From: JACRIM01 sp038042195 | GTDB lineage: Bacteria > Planctomycetota > Phycisphaerae > UBA1845 > UTPLA1 | Assembly: GCA_038042195.1 (NCBI GenBank) | Contig: JBBTET010000034.1 | Location: 1 to 21,487 of the forward strand | Length of the DNA: 21,487 bases | Direction of reading: 5' to 3' | Shown here: piece after piece, positions 14,516-21,487 of the stretch | How positions within the stretch are numbered: the stretch's first letter is position 1 | Layout of the letters: every line of letters begins with the position of its first letter | Notes under the pieces: model-generated | What the model was told of the DNA's origin: nothing | Databases searched by the model: none | What the model saw: the letters and a program-made list of their open reading frames with translations, nothing else | Translations under genes and position numbers: made by a program

Positions 14516-15733
14516 TCAGACCTTTCGAGAAAGCGGCATCGTCATGCACCGCGGACCGCCCAGCCCGCGCACCAGCTCGGAACCGCTGATCGCAATGATC
14601 TTGATGCCGGCCTTCTCCATCGCTTGAATCGTTTTCACATTGCGACGATATGTGCAGGCCACCCCCGGCGCGACGGCGAGCAGATTGGTGCCGTCGGTAC
14701 GTTGCTCTCGGCTGGCGTAGTGCTCATCGCCGCCGCCCGTGCGTATCACCTTCAATTCACGCCCGAACTCATCGCTGAGGATTTGAGTCAGGCTGCGCGA
14801 CTCCGGTTTGCGCACCACGACCCCATTGACGGCATCCCACGCGAAATGCTCGATTTGCTTGATCTGCTCCATGACCCCGGGGTACCACACCACCACCCCG
14901 CGATCCACGATGGTAAACACCGTGTCGAGATGCATGAACGTGCGTTCCGTGGGAATGGGGATTTCATAACACCGCTTGGCGTGTCCGGCACTAAAGGCCT
15001 TGCGGGCGAAAACTTTGATCGTCTCAGACCGCGTCCGCTCGGAGACGCCGATGAGCACTGCTTCCTCATTCAAGACAATGACGTCGCCGCCTTCGATGGT
15101 GAACGGACGATCCTCAGTCGGATTCTGCGATCCGCCATAGGCCACGGTGTGACCGGCGAACTCGCGGTGATTCTCCAACACAGAGCGAACCAGCAGTGTC
15201 TCTCGTACGCGCTCGGTGTAGTGCATCTTGCAACTAATCACGCAACGCCCAATGACAACCGCCGGATCTCTGGAGAAGTATGCATTCGGAATCGGAGGGA
15301 GGATGAACGTGCCTCTGGCTGACCCCTCGAGCGGCGGCCGCCCCGTAAGTTCGTAAAACTCGCCATTGGTAATCCCTGAAAACAGGATTCGGACCAAGCG
15401 GTCATTTGGAAAAACGCCTACGTCGAGCAAGTCAGGCATGATGGCATTGCACTGCTCGGTCTGGCAGATTTGTTCAATGAGTCGTGTCTTCGCCATCGGA
15501 TTGGCGTTGAACAGCTCTAGCAGTAGTATCTCCAAATACAGAACACGAATGTCGTGATCCTGCATGTCGCCGACAAACTCGTCGTGCTCCTCCTGCATCC
15601 CCGTGAGAAACGGAATGTCTTCAAACAAGAACCGGCGCATGTTGTCATGCGTCAACCGGTCGATCTCTTCCCCCGGTCGGTGGACGAGAACTGTGTCGAG
15701 CCGATCATATTCGTTGGCTATGTATAGCTGCAC
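14516..15733 (-). CDS. arcA: Arginine deiminase
   Basis: Arginine deiminase converts L-arginine to citrulline and ammonia, the first step of the ADI pathway. The 405-residue protein conserves the catalytic set at a constant offset of ten from the Pseudomonas aeruginosa enzyme: Asp156 (SRDPAV), Glu214 (FTIEGGDVIVLN), His268 and Asp270 (FMHLDTVF) and the nucleophile Cys396 (LGGPRCMTMPL). The N-terminal HRPGEEIDRLT motif is also present. The start is GTG at 15733; an in-frame TAG four codons upstream limits any extension, and the next Met at residue 32 would cut into the domain. No ribosome site is obvious. Ornithine carbamoyltransferase, carbamate kinase and the arginine/ornithine antiporter genes that usually accompany arcA are not in the window; its neighbours are membrane glycosyltransferases. 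Confidence 0.95.
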   Translation of the reverse strand: MQLYIANEYDRLDTVLVHRPGEEIDRLTHDNMRRFLFEDIPFLTGMQEEHDEFVGDMQDHDIRVLYLEILLLELFNANPMAKTRLIEQICQTEQCNAIMPDLLDVGVFPNDRLVRILFSGITNGEFYELTGRPPLEGSARGTFILPPIPNAYFSRDPAVVIGRCVISCKMHYTERVRETLLVRSVLENHREFAGHTVAYGGSQNPTEDRPFTIEGGDVIVLNEEAVLIGVSERTRSETIKVFARKAFSAGHAKRCYEIPIPTERTFMHLDTVFTIVDRGVVVWYPGVMEQIKQIEHFAWDAVNGVVVRKPESRSLTQILSDEFGRELKVIRTGGGDEHYASREQRTDGTNLLAVAPGVACTYRRNVKTIQAMEKAGIKIIAISGSELVRGLGGPRCMTMPLSRKV

Positions 15734-15862
15734 GAGGCGCGCCTAACGTCTTGTCATTCAAGGGGTAGCACGCGGCAACCGCCGCACACCGGATCTGAGC
15801 CGGTGGGTAGGATAACCGTAGATACCAATGACGACGAGGGGGCGACGAACTGGCTCAGTGTA

Positions 15863-17320
15863 TCAAGACGTAATACGTAACAGCCCGGTCACTGCGAGCA
15901 ATGTACCGACGAGTCCAAGCAGTGTGAGGGTCCATTCCACTGGTTTGGCCCGCGACACGCGCACATCAAATTCCGCCCGTGCATGACGCAGGAACTCGTC
16001 AATGGGCGGTTGAACGGCGCGTTCAGCCGGTGGCAACTGCAACACCTTTGCCTCATACGTCACGCGCATTTCTTTCTCAAATGGCTCCCAATCGACCGAA
16101 GCAGCCGTCAGCCACTGAGGCCACGACACCTGACCTGTCGCCACCACCACCAGCACAACAAACCCGGGCCAAACGCCTCTCCACATGAAAGCACAAACCA
16201 ACAAGAACGGCAGGATCAACAGAATGAACCGATCATGCACACGCGTCGGGATGCTGATGAATGCGATCATGACCAGCGCCGTCCACACGATGAGTCCGCG
16301 CGAATCGCCAGTCCATTGTCGAACCATCTTTCCAAAGCCGGCGATCAAAGCAAGCCCCAGTCCAATCTGACCCCAGCCCGCCTTCGTGATACCAAACCAT
16401 CGCATCTTCTCGTCGACCGAGCCGGTCAGAAGGACATCGAGGTACCAGATGTTGAAGGCCATGAGCGTCGTAAAGCCTTTGGAATGTTCAAACAGATTGG
16501 CCTGATAGCTCTCCTTCCACCACGCCGCGCCACCGTGCAGTGAAAAGGGAATCGCGAGCAAAAAAAACGTGACGCCCGCCATCAGTCCGCCACGCAGCAC
16601 CTTCGTGTAGGGCCGAATCGTCACCAGTGCCAAGGCCCAAACGGGCAACATCGCGGCCGCCTGAGGCTTCATCGCGGCCGTCACGCCAAAGAGCACTCCC
16701 GCAACCAACCATCGGTTCACCACCATCGCCCAGAGCATCCACACCGCAGGCGCGAGAACCCACGTATCGACCTGCCCCCATAAACAAGAGACAAGCCAGA
16801 ATGGCGGCGCAAGAATACACACAACATACGCCCATAGCCCGTACCTCCCCGGACGATAATGTGACACCAGCTTGGCACAGCCCGCCGCCAATACGAAATC
16901 GAACAGTACACTCCACAAGCCGATCGACGCCCGGGAGTAGATCGTGTTGATGATTCGGTCCGGGCTGGTGGCCTTGAAAACCGCCCCCGAACCGGCCAGT
17001 AGATACACACAGAGCGGCGGATAGTTGCACAGCCGATCCATGTCACGCCGAGCGATGGCCCATCCTTGATCCGTCCACAGGCTTAGTTCCGCCGGGGCCG
17101 GAGGGCGGTCGTAAATCGTCAATATGCCCTGTTCGACGCATTGAAGCCCCCATCGCGCTAGGTCGTCATGATCATGGTAGTAGCCCCATCGAGGACTCAG
17201 GAAAATCATCAGGAGACGAACGACGAGCCCCGCAATGGATGAGATTGCGACAATTCCCACTGTGCCGGGTCCACCCGACATCGCTCCCGATTGGACTGGT
17301 TTCCTTCGTGCGGGTGGCAA
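15863..17320 (-). CDS. Multi-spanning membrane glycosyltransferase (GT-C type)
   Basis: This 485-residue protein has about ten to twelve hydrophobic segments and no cleavable signal. The first luminal loop carries WGYYHDHDDLARW, with paired acidic residues in the place where GT-C enzymes bind the lipid-phosphate sugar. Further on are CNYPPLCVYLL, WGQVDTW and MKPQA, a set seen in mannosyltransferase-like GT-C proteins (GT57/GT87 style). Acceptor and sugar are unknown. A long stretch near 413-465 is soluble and charged, before a last hydrophobic segment. Two starts are possible: TTG at 17320, with AGGGA 6 bases upstream, or ATG at 17281 (Met14), with GGGAG only 2 bases away. The first is listed. 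It lies 68 bases after the amidohydrolase gene and 129 bases before arcA on the same strand. Confidence 0.88.
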   Translation of the reverse strand: MPPARRKPVQSGAMSGGPGTVGIVAISSIAGLVVRLLMIFLSPRWGYYHDHDDLARWGLQCVEQGILTIYDRPPAPAELSLWTDQGWAIARRDMDRLCNYPPLCVYLLAGSGAVFKATSPDRIINTIYSRASIGLWSVLFDFVLAAGCAKLVSHYRPGRYGLWAYVVCILAPPFWLVSCLWGQVDTWVLAPAVWMLWAMVVNRWLVAGVLFGVTAAMKPQAAAMLPVWALALVTIRPYTKVLRGGLMAGVTFFLLAIPFSLHGGAAWWKESYQANLFEHSKGFTTLMAFNIWYLDVLLTGSVDEKMRWFGITKAGWGQIGLGLALIAGFGKMVRQWTGDSRGLIVWTALVMIAFISIPTRVHDRFILLILPFLLVCAFMWRGVWPGFVVLVVVATGQVSWPQWLTAASVDWEPFEKEMRVTYEAKVLQLPPAERAVQPPIDEFLRHARAEFDVRVSRAKPVEWTLTLLGLVGTLLAVTGLLRITS

Positions 17321-17388
17321 AGGTTATCCCTGTAACGGTGGCTGATCGCGGCCGATCGGACGGAAGGTCTCAAACAGAAAACTCACGC

Positions 17389-18336
17389 TCAGTCGCCAAG
17401 CGCGTTCACATGGGCGGCCACGGATCCCTGCAACGCCGGAAGGTTATAGCCTCCTTCAAGGCAACTGATAAGTCGGCCATCACAGTGACGGTCCGCGATC
17501 TCGCGCAGTCGCTGCGTCATCTGCGCGAATCCGGCCTCCGTCAGCATCAGCCCGCCAAGCGGATCGTCGCGGTGAGCATCAAAACCCGCAGAGATCAGAA
17601 TGGCATCAGGCTTGTACGTCGTCAGTCGAGGCACCACGACCGCGTCAAACGTCTTGAGATACTCCGATTCAGGCGTCCCCGGCGCGATGGGGACATTCAC
17701 CGTGAATCCCTTACCCGCCCCTTCGCCAGTTTCATTTTCCATTCCTGACCCGGGCCACAGTGGCACCTGGTGCAGCGATACAAACATCACCGATGGATCG
17801 TGATAAAAAATATCCTGCGTTCCATTACCGTGATGAACGTCCCAATCGACGATCGCGATTTTCTCCAACCCATGCACTCGCTGAAGGAATCGTGCGAGAA
17901 TCGAAACATTCGCAAAAAAACAAAACCCCATGGCCCTCGTCGGCAATGCGTGGTGCCCCGGCGGGCGCATCGCGCAAAACGCATTGTCTGCGTGCCCCTG
18001 CATTAACGCATCAGCCGCCGTCAAGACGGCATTCACCCCCGCCACAGCCACGTCATAACTTCGCCGACATGCAACCGTGTCCCCTTCGTCCAGCAATCGA
18101 CGACCGGTCTCGCACGCCGACTTCACGAATTCGTGATACTGCGGGCTGTGGACCTGCGTGATCCAATGCACCGCGTCGTGTTCCAACACCGGGCGGGCAT
18201 CGAGACGTGGAATCAGAGAAAGCATCTCACCGGGAGCAAGCCGCTCCGCCCGCGCGATGCACTCAACATGCGGACCGGTGTCATGTTCAAGGGTCAGTGC
18301 ATCCCAGTAATAGGCCGTGCGAGCCATGCACTTCAT
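17389..18336 (-). CDS. Histone-deacetylase-family amidohydrolase (class II-like)
   Basis: The 315-residue protein has all landmarks of the zinc-dependent arginase/deacetylase fold: MRPPGHHA with His128-His129, VDWDVHHGNGTQ with zinc ligands Asp166 and His168, SLHQVPLWPGSG, SAGFDAHRDDPLGG with zinc ligand Asp253, and LEGGYN with the transition-state Tyr297. The EGGY form rather than GGGGY is typical of class II enzymes and their bacterial relatives. In bacteria such proteins remove acetyl groups from polyamines, small molecules or protein lysines; the substrate cannot be deduced here. Start ATG at 18336 has a weak AAG-rich upstream; Met4 is an alternative. It is divergent from glyA, sharing a 104-base intergenic region. 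Confidence 0.95.
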   Translation of the reverse strand: MKCMARTAYYWDALTLEHDTGPHVECIARAERLAPGEMLSLIPRLDARPVLEHDAVHWITQVHSPQYHEFVKSACETGRRLLDEGDTVACRRSYDVAVAGVNAVLTAADALMQGHADNAFCAMRPPGHHALPTRAMGFCFFANVSILARFLQRVHGLEKIAIVDWDVHHGNGTQDIFYHDPSVMFVSLHQVPLWPGSGMENETGEGAGKGFTVNVPIAPGTPESEYLKTFDAVVVPRLTTYKPDAILISAGFDAHRDDPLGGLMLTEAGFAQMTQRLREIADRHCDGRLISCLEGGYNLPALQGSVAAHVNALGD

Positions 18337-18348
18337 TATATCTTAGCG

Positions 18349-18377
18349 TTGCCCAACCGGCGTCCTCGACCTACATT
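18349..18377 (+). promoter_or_regulatory. Promoter candidate for glyA
   Basis: TTGCCC (18349-18354) and TACATT (18372-18377) are separated by exactly 17 bases, each matching four of six sigma-70 consensus positions. Transcription would begin near 18384, giving a leader of about 57 bases. No riboswitch-like fold was recognised in that leader. Confidence 0.42.
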
Positions 18378-18440
18378 ACCACATGAACGCACACGGTTGG
18401 CCACACGATTCCGGCCGCCGAGGACGAGGAACATCTCCAC

Positions 18441-19760
18441 ATGACCAACGACAAGAATCCCATTGCCCAACAAGACCCAGACCTCTGGAAGGCCTTCATC
18501 GCCGAACAGGAGCGACAACAACACACCCTGGAACTCATCGCCTCGGAAAACCACGTCAGCCCCGCCGTCATGGCCGCCGCAGGGTCCAACTTCACAAACA
18601 AGTATGCCGAGGGCTATCCCGGTCGTCGCTACTACGGCGGCTGTGAGAACATGGACACCGTCGAACGCCTCGCCATTGAGCGGGCCAAGACCCTCTTCTC
18701 CTGCGATCATGTCAACGTACAACCGCATTCCGGCAGCCAGGCGAATCAGGCCGTTCTGCTGGCGGCGATGAGTCCCGGCTCGCAATTCGGCGAGGCCGAA
18801 CAACGAGAGAAGTCGCCCGATGCCCCGGTCCGCACACCGGGCGACATGATCCTCTCGCTCCACCTCGACCACGGCGGTCACTTGTCCCACGGGAAAAATG
18901 TGAACATCAGCGGCAAGTGGTTCCGCGTCACGCACTATCGCGTGGATCGTGAAACCGGCCGAATCAACATGAGCGAAGTGCGGGCCCTCGCCAAGGAATG
19001 CAAGCCGAAACTTATCATCACCGGGGCGTCGGCCTACTCACGTATCTGGGAATGGGACAAGTTTGCGGAAATCGCCAAGGATGTCGGCGCGATTCTCATG
19101 GCCGACATCGCCCACATCGCCGGCTTGATCGCGGTGGGGCTGCATCCATCACCCGTAGCGGTCTCAGACTTCGTGACCACCACCACGCACAAAACCCTGC
19201 GCGGCCCGCGCGGCGGTATGACCATGTGCAAAGAGGCGTGGGCGAAAAAAATCGACTCCGCCGTCTTCCCAGGCTTGCAAGGCGGCCCGCTCATGCACGT
19301 CATCGCAGCCAAGGCGGTCGCATTCGGCGAGGCCCTCCGACCCGAGTTCAAGGCTTATCAACAACTCGTACTCGACAACGCGAAAGCACTCGCCGAGTCA
19401 CTCGTCGCCAAGGGGCTGCACCTCGTCTCCGGCGGAACGGACAACCACCTCATGCTCGTAGACCTGCGACGCGGCTATCCAAACGTTTCCGGTGCCATGG
19501 CAGAAGCGTGGCTGGGCCAAGCGGGAATCGTCACCAACAAAAACATGATCCCCTACGACGAACGCAAACCAATGGAAACCAGCGGCCTGCGTCTCGGAAC
19601 GCCGGCCCTCTCCACGCGCGGAATGGGTCAGGACGAGATGCGAAAAGTCGCCGGACTCATCAACCAGGCCCTCGCGTCCAACGGCGACGCCGGAGCCTTG
19701 GGCAAGATTCGCGGCGAAGTCCTCGACCTCTGCAAACAGTTCCCCCTGCACGGACAATAG
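18441..19760 (+). CDS. glyA: Serine hydroxymethyltransferase
   Basis: GlyA is the cytosolic PLP enzyme that interconverts serine and glycine while loading tetrahydrofolate with a one-carbon unit. The 439-residue protein matches E. coli along its length. Key parts are LELIASENHVSP (30-41), NKYAEGYPGRRYYGG (53-67), VQPHSGSQAN (93-102), DIAHIAGLIA (222-231), and VTTTTHKTLRGPRGG (245-259) with the PLP lysine Lys251. An insert of about 21 residues at 114-134 (SQFGEAEQREK..) between SPG and DMILSL is absent from E. coli and lies near the substrate entrance side of the large domain. The ATG has GAGGA 10 bases upstream. A lipoprotein gene follows after 20 bases and may be co-transcribed. Confidence 0.97.
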   Translation: MTNDKNPIAQQDPDLWKAFIAEQERQQHTLELIASENHVSPAVMAAAGSNFTNKYAEGYPGRRYYGGCENMDTVERLAIERAKTLFSCDHVNVQPHSGSQANQAVLLAAMSPGSQFGEAEQREKSPDAPVRTPGDMILSLHLDHGGHLSHGKNVNISGKWFRVTHYRVDRETGRINMSEVRALAKECKPKLIITGASAYSRIWEWDKFAEIAKDVGAILMADIAHIAGLIAVGLHPSPVAVSDFVTTTTHKTLRGPRGGMTMCKEAWAKKIDSAVFPGLQGGPLMHVIAAKAVAFGEALRPEFKAYQQLVLDNAKALAESLVAKGLHLVSGGTDNHLMLVDLRRGYPNVSGAMAEAWLGQAGIVTNKNMIPYDERKPMETSGLRLGTPALSTRGMGQDEMRKVAGLINQALASNGDAGALGKIRGEVLDLCKQFPLHGQ

Positions 19761-19780
19761 CCCCACCTGAATACCATATC

Positions 19781-20389
19781 ATGCTTATCCGCCTGCCTCG
19801 GGCATTTCTTTTCGCCACACTCCTCCTGTTCACCGGTTGCGCCGGCCGAGGCACCATCCATCTCGTCTCCCTCAACATGACAGAGGTGGACCCGCCCGAG
19901 GCAAAGGCGTGGCAATTCCCGTCGCAGGAAAACTACTGGTGGATCGATGCCAACGGTGAACTAAACGTCTCCATCCTGCACGGCCATTCGAGTGTGCTGG
20001 GGAAATTCGGCAGCTTCGACGTCGGCCTCTCACTCGTCTTCGACGAAGCCCCCGCCGGCCGAGCCAAGAATTACAAAGTCGGCCCGCGCGAAGCCCGCGC
20101 CTCGTACACCTCCGCAATGGCCAACATGCGGTTCGTCCCCTACGCGGGAATCGTCTCCGTCGTCATCGGCAAGGACAACATCCTGCGCGGCAGCTTCCGA
20201 CTCTGGTCCACCGCCCTCAGCGAGGTGAACATCCTTTCAATTCTCCCCCAACGCCCCGGCAACGTACTCCTCTTCGGCACCTTCGAGGCCATCCGAGATG
20301 AAGCGCGCGGCCAACGCATTCGATCCAAAGTGGAAACCGGCGCCCCTCCGCGTCCCGCCAAAAAAACACCCACCACCCAACCAAAGTAG
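19781..20389 (+). CDS. Small lipoprotein of unknown function
   Basis: The ATG at 19781 gives 202 residues with a clear lipoprotein signal: basic MLIRLPR, hydrophobic 8-17, and lipobox FTGC with Cys20. The same frame is open far upstream, but that part lies antisense to nothing and overlaps glyA out of frame, so it is not coding. The mature part has mixed beta-strand character (LNVSILHGHS, VGLSLVFDEA, IVSVVIGKDNILRGSFRLWS), no catalytic motif, and a Pro/Lys/Thr-rich C-terminal tail. No good ribosome site precedes it; the 20-base distance from glyA suggests dependence on that transcript. Its TAG stop codon forms part of the GTAG foot of the first REP hairpin. Family not recognised. Confidence 0.86.
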   Translation: MLIRLPRAFLFATLLLFTGCAGRGTIHLVSLNMTEVDPPEAKAWQFPSQENYWWIDANGELNVSILHGHSSVLGKFGSFDVGLSLVFDEAPAGRAKNYKVGPREARASYTSAMANMRFVPYAGIVSVVIGKDNILRGSFRLWSTALSEVNILSILPQRPGNVLLFGTFEAIRDEARGQRIRSKVETGAPPRPAKKTPTTQPK

Positions 20390-20466
20390 CGTCCGCCCTC
20401 AGTGGCGGACGGAGCCTCGTAGCGTCCCCCCACAGTGGCGGACGACCCCCAGTGGGGGCCGACGAA
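20386..20466 (+). repeat. Three REP-like hairpin units downstream of the RAYT gene
   Basis: Unit 1 (20386-20412) has the foot GTAGC, then GTCCGCC and GGCGGAC as perfect 7-base arms around CTCAGT. Unit 2 (20419-20444) repeats GTAGC, GTCCCCC, loop CACAGT and GGCGGACGA with mismatches. Unit 3 (20446-20466) is shorter, CCCCC and GGGGG around AGT, followed by CCGACGAAC. All lie in the same orientation, between the convergent ends of the lipoprotein and RAYT genes, and unit 1 overlaps the lipoprotein stop codon. Confidence 0.82.
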
Positions 20467-20487
20467 CGCCTCAACCACGATTAATTT

Positions 20488-20985
20488 CTAAATCTCAACA
20501 AACACCCTCGTCCACGGCCACTCCCGCCAATCGGAGACAAGGTTCTTCCGCACGGGGTTGTCGGCAATGTAGCGCAATACAGATTCTGCCGTTTCACCGT
20601 CACGACAAACATGATCGTAAGCCGACCGGTGCCAAAGCGGTGGAGTGCCGCCCCGCTCGAAGTACACATGCGTTGTAAAACTCTTGAACGCCGCAAGCCA
20701 GCGGGCGACCTCGACGCCCGAGTCGGCGGGCGACAGGAGTACATGCAGGTGGTCTGGCATCAGGCAATAGCCGAACAAACGGTAGCTGCGCAGTTCGCAG
20801 CATTTGACGACGCTGTCGCAGACCATCCGGGCAACAAACACGTCGGCAAATGGCACTCCGTGGTCGGCGCAAATGGTCAGATGAACGACGGCATCCTCAC
20901 GATAGTCATACCGGTCCCATCGCACCGCGCGCGATTGACCATAGGTCCGAAGATCGTCGACACGGCGTCGGTCGTCTCGGTCCAT
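20488..20985 (-). CDS. REP-associated tyrosine transposase (RAYT, Y1 HUH family)
   Basis: The protein of 165 residues is the length of E. coli RAYT. It carries the HUH metal-binding motif as His79-Leu-His81 in YCLMPDHLHVLLSP, and the RAYT signature YIADNPVRKNLV at 139-150. The catalytic Tyr is either Tyr123 (SAYDHVCRD) or Tyr139; the sequence alone does not decide. RAYTs are domesticated single-strand DNA transposases of the IS200/IS605 superfamily that bind and cleave REP hairpins and are thought to spread them. The start ATG at 20985 has a strong ribosome site, GGGAGGA, about 6 bases upstream. REP-like hairpins flank the gene on both sides, which supports the call. The reading frame is intact and no residue needed for the HUH motif is missing. 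Confidence 0.95.
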   Translation of the reverse strand: MDRDDRRRVDDLRTYGQSRAVRWDRYDYREDAVVHLTICADHGVPFADVFVARMVCDSVVKCCELRSYRLFGYCLMPDHLHVLLSPADSGVEVARWLAAFKSFTTHVYFERGGTPPLWHRSAYDHVCRDGETAESVLRYIADNPVRKNLVSDWREWPWTRVFVEI

Positions 20986-20997
20986 GACTTTCCTCCC

Positions 20998-21199
20998 GTG
21001 CCGCCCTCCCTCTGTGCGGGCCGACGACAGTAGCGGCCCCCCTCCGTGGGGGCCGACGAAGCATTAATTGTGCGCGCAGAACCAATTCACACAAGAAACA
21101 TCTATTCGTCGCTGCCCCACATTCTCCGCCCTCGTAGCGGCCCCCCTCCGTGTGGGGGCCGAAGTGTCGTTGCGGCCCCTCTCCGTGGGGGCCGACTAG
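20998..21199 (+). repeat. Four REP-like hairpin units upstream of the RAYT gene
   Basis: Unit 4 (20998-21028) is degenerate and lies just outside the RAYT ribosome site. Unit 5 (21030-21061) is the best: GTAGC, arms GGCCCCC and GGGGGCC (7 perfect pairs) around CTCCGT, then GACGAA. Unit 6 (21134-21164) has the same foot and arms with a slightly longer loop. Unit 7 (21169-21199) has GTTGC, GGCCCCT and GGGGGCC around CTCCGT. This G/C-arm subtype differs from the GTCCGCC subtype on the other side. The 73 bases between units 5 and 6 show nothing further. Confidence 0.85.
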
Positions 21200-21235
21200 T
21201 AGTTAACTCACGCCTACCAGACTTGCCCCGCATAC

Positions 21236-21263
21236 GTCGTCCGCCACGAAGGACGGACGCTAC
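21236..21263 (-). repeat. REP-like unit in inverted orientation
   Basis: Read on the minus strand this is GTAGC, then GTCCGTC and GGCGGAC around CTTCGT, then GAC. It is the GTCCGCC subtype, in the opposite orientation to the seven units to its left, and sits 36 bases from unit 7. Units 7 and 8 therefore face each other like the two halves of a REPIN. Confidence 0.8.
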
Positions 21264-21275
21264 TTTGCGCGATCC

Positions 21276-21487
21276 TCACTCCCCCACCAACCGCCCCACA
21301 AACCCCTCCACATCCGCCTCGCTCACAATCCCATCCCCATTCAACTCATACGCACACAGCCCCGCGCTCACCGGCCCATGATTCACCAACGAATCCACAA
21401 ACACCTGCACATCCCGCCCATCCTTCACCCCATCCCCCGCAGTCCCGTCAGAGCCTGAGAATTTTTCTTGACAGGCATGGTATTGTT
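21276..21487 (-). CDS. C-terminal end of a dockerin-like EF-hand protein (partial, enters from the right)
   Basis: A minus-strand frame runs from the right edge to a TGA at 21278-21276, giving 70 codons. It reads as two dockerin-type Ca-binding repeats: a degenerate first (GDGVKDGRDVQVFVDSLVNH) and a canonical second (ELNGDGIVSEADVEGFVGRL). Such tails are common at the C-termini of large secreted planctomycete proteins, where their partner is generally unknown. The rest of the protein lies outside the window. Composition changes near 21447: the last 55 codons are extremely G-rich at the third position, whereas the ~12 codons at the edge are AT-rich, which may be a linker or a boundary of an insertion. 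Confidence 0.83.
   Translation of the reverse strand, partial: QYHACQEKFSGSDGTAGDGVKDGRDVQVFVDSLVNHGPVSAGLCAYELNGDGIVSEADVEGFVGRLVGE

Noticed and set aside
15787..15805. CACCGG/CCGGTG hairpin between the GT-C gene and arcA
   Set aside because: Six base pairs without a T run; common by chance in GC-rich sequence, though it could be a weak stop signal.
18998..19780. Long plus-strand frame running through glyA into the lipoprotein gene
   Set aside because: The first part is an out-of-frame shadow of glyA; the true gene starts at the ATG followed by a lipoprotein signal peptide.
20386..21263. The repeated hairpins as a CRISPR array
   Set aside because: Units are irregularly spaced, share a GTAG foot and imperfect arms, and surround a RAYT gene; there are no regular spacers or cas genes.
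21468..21473. Perfect TTGACA at the right edge as a plus-strand promoter element
   Set aside because: No -10 element can be seen inside the window and it lies within the minus-strand dockerin-like frame; possible but unsupported.

Overview
The window reads as a GC-rich bacterial chromosome segment, probably from a planctomycete, possibly Phycisphaerae-like. The basis is the combination of two adjacent ClpP genes behind trigger factor, large FHA/coiled-coil proteins, many short lipoproteins, a dockerin-like EF-hand C-terminal tail and a RAYT transposase with its REP hairpins. This assignment is inference; no rRNA or other definitive marker is present. Almost everything up to about 18.3 kb is transcribed leftwards (minus strand).

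Layout, left to right. (1) 1-4450, minus: two tightly linked genes for long coiled-coil proteins. The upstream one carries two degenerate FHA-like domains. The downstream one runs off the left edge and contains an exact 36-residue repeat. The two proteins share a recognisable module. (2) 4451-4895: AT-richer intergenic stretch with a possible terminator and promoter. (3) 4896-8572, minus: a proteostasis cluster transcribed as tig (trigger factor), clpP1, clpP2 and a lipoprotein whose ATG abuts the clpP2 stop codon. ClpP2 has Asn where the catalytic Asp is expected. (4) 8634-8938, minus: a tRNA-Gly(GCC) gene with its own promoter, followed by an intrinsic terminator with overlapping alternative pairings ahead of tig. 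(5) 9013-12333, minus: a PEP/pyruvate-binding ATP-grasp protein lacking the phosphohistidine and PEP domains, then tsaB (tRNA t6A synthesis). (6) 12396-12761, plus: a small STAS-domain protein divergent from tsaB. (7) 12788-18336, minus: a GT-C membrane glycosyltransferase, arginine deiminase (arcA), a second GT-C transferase and a class II histone-deacetylase-like amidohydrolase. (8) 18441-20389, plus: glyA (serine hydroxymethyltransferase) and a second lipoprotein. (9) 20386-21263: a RAYT gene (minus) flanked by eight REP-like hairpins with GTAG feet. (10) 21276-21487, minus: the C-terminal end of a dockerin-like protein entering from the right.

How the genes work together: tig, clpP1 and clpP2 are a classic folding and degradation cluster, here without clpX. 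TsaB, tRNA-Gly, trigger factor and GlyA are housekeeping translation and one-carbon functions. The two GT-C transferases with arcA are a looser minus-strand series. The parts that look least described are the FHA/36-mer coiled-coil pair, the Ser-His-Asn ClpP2 partner with its coupled lipoprotein, the candidate attenuator between tRNA-Gly and tig, and the RAYT with two REP subtypes.
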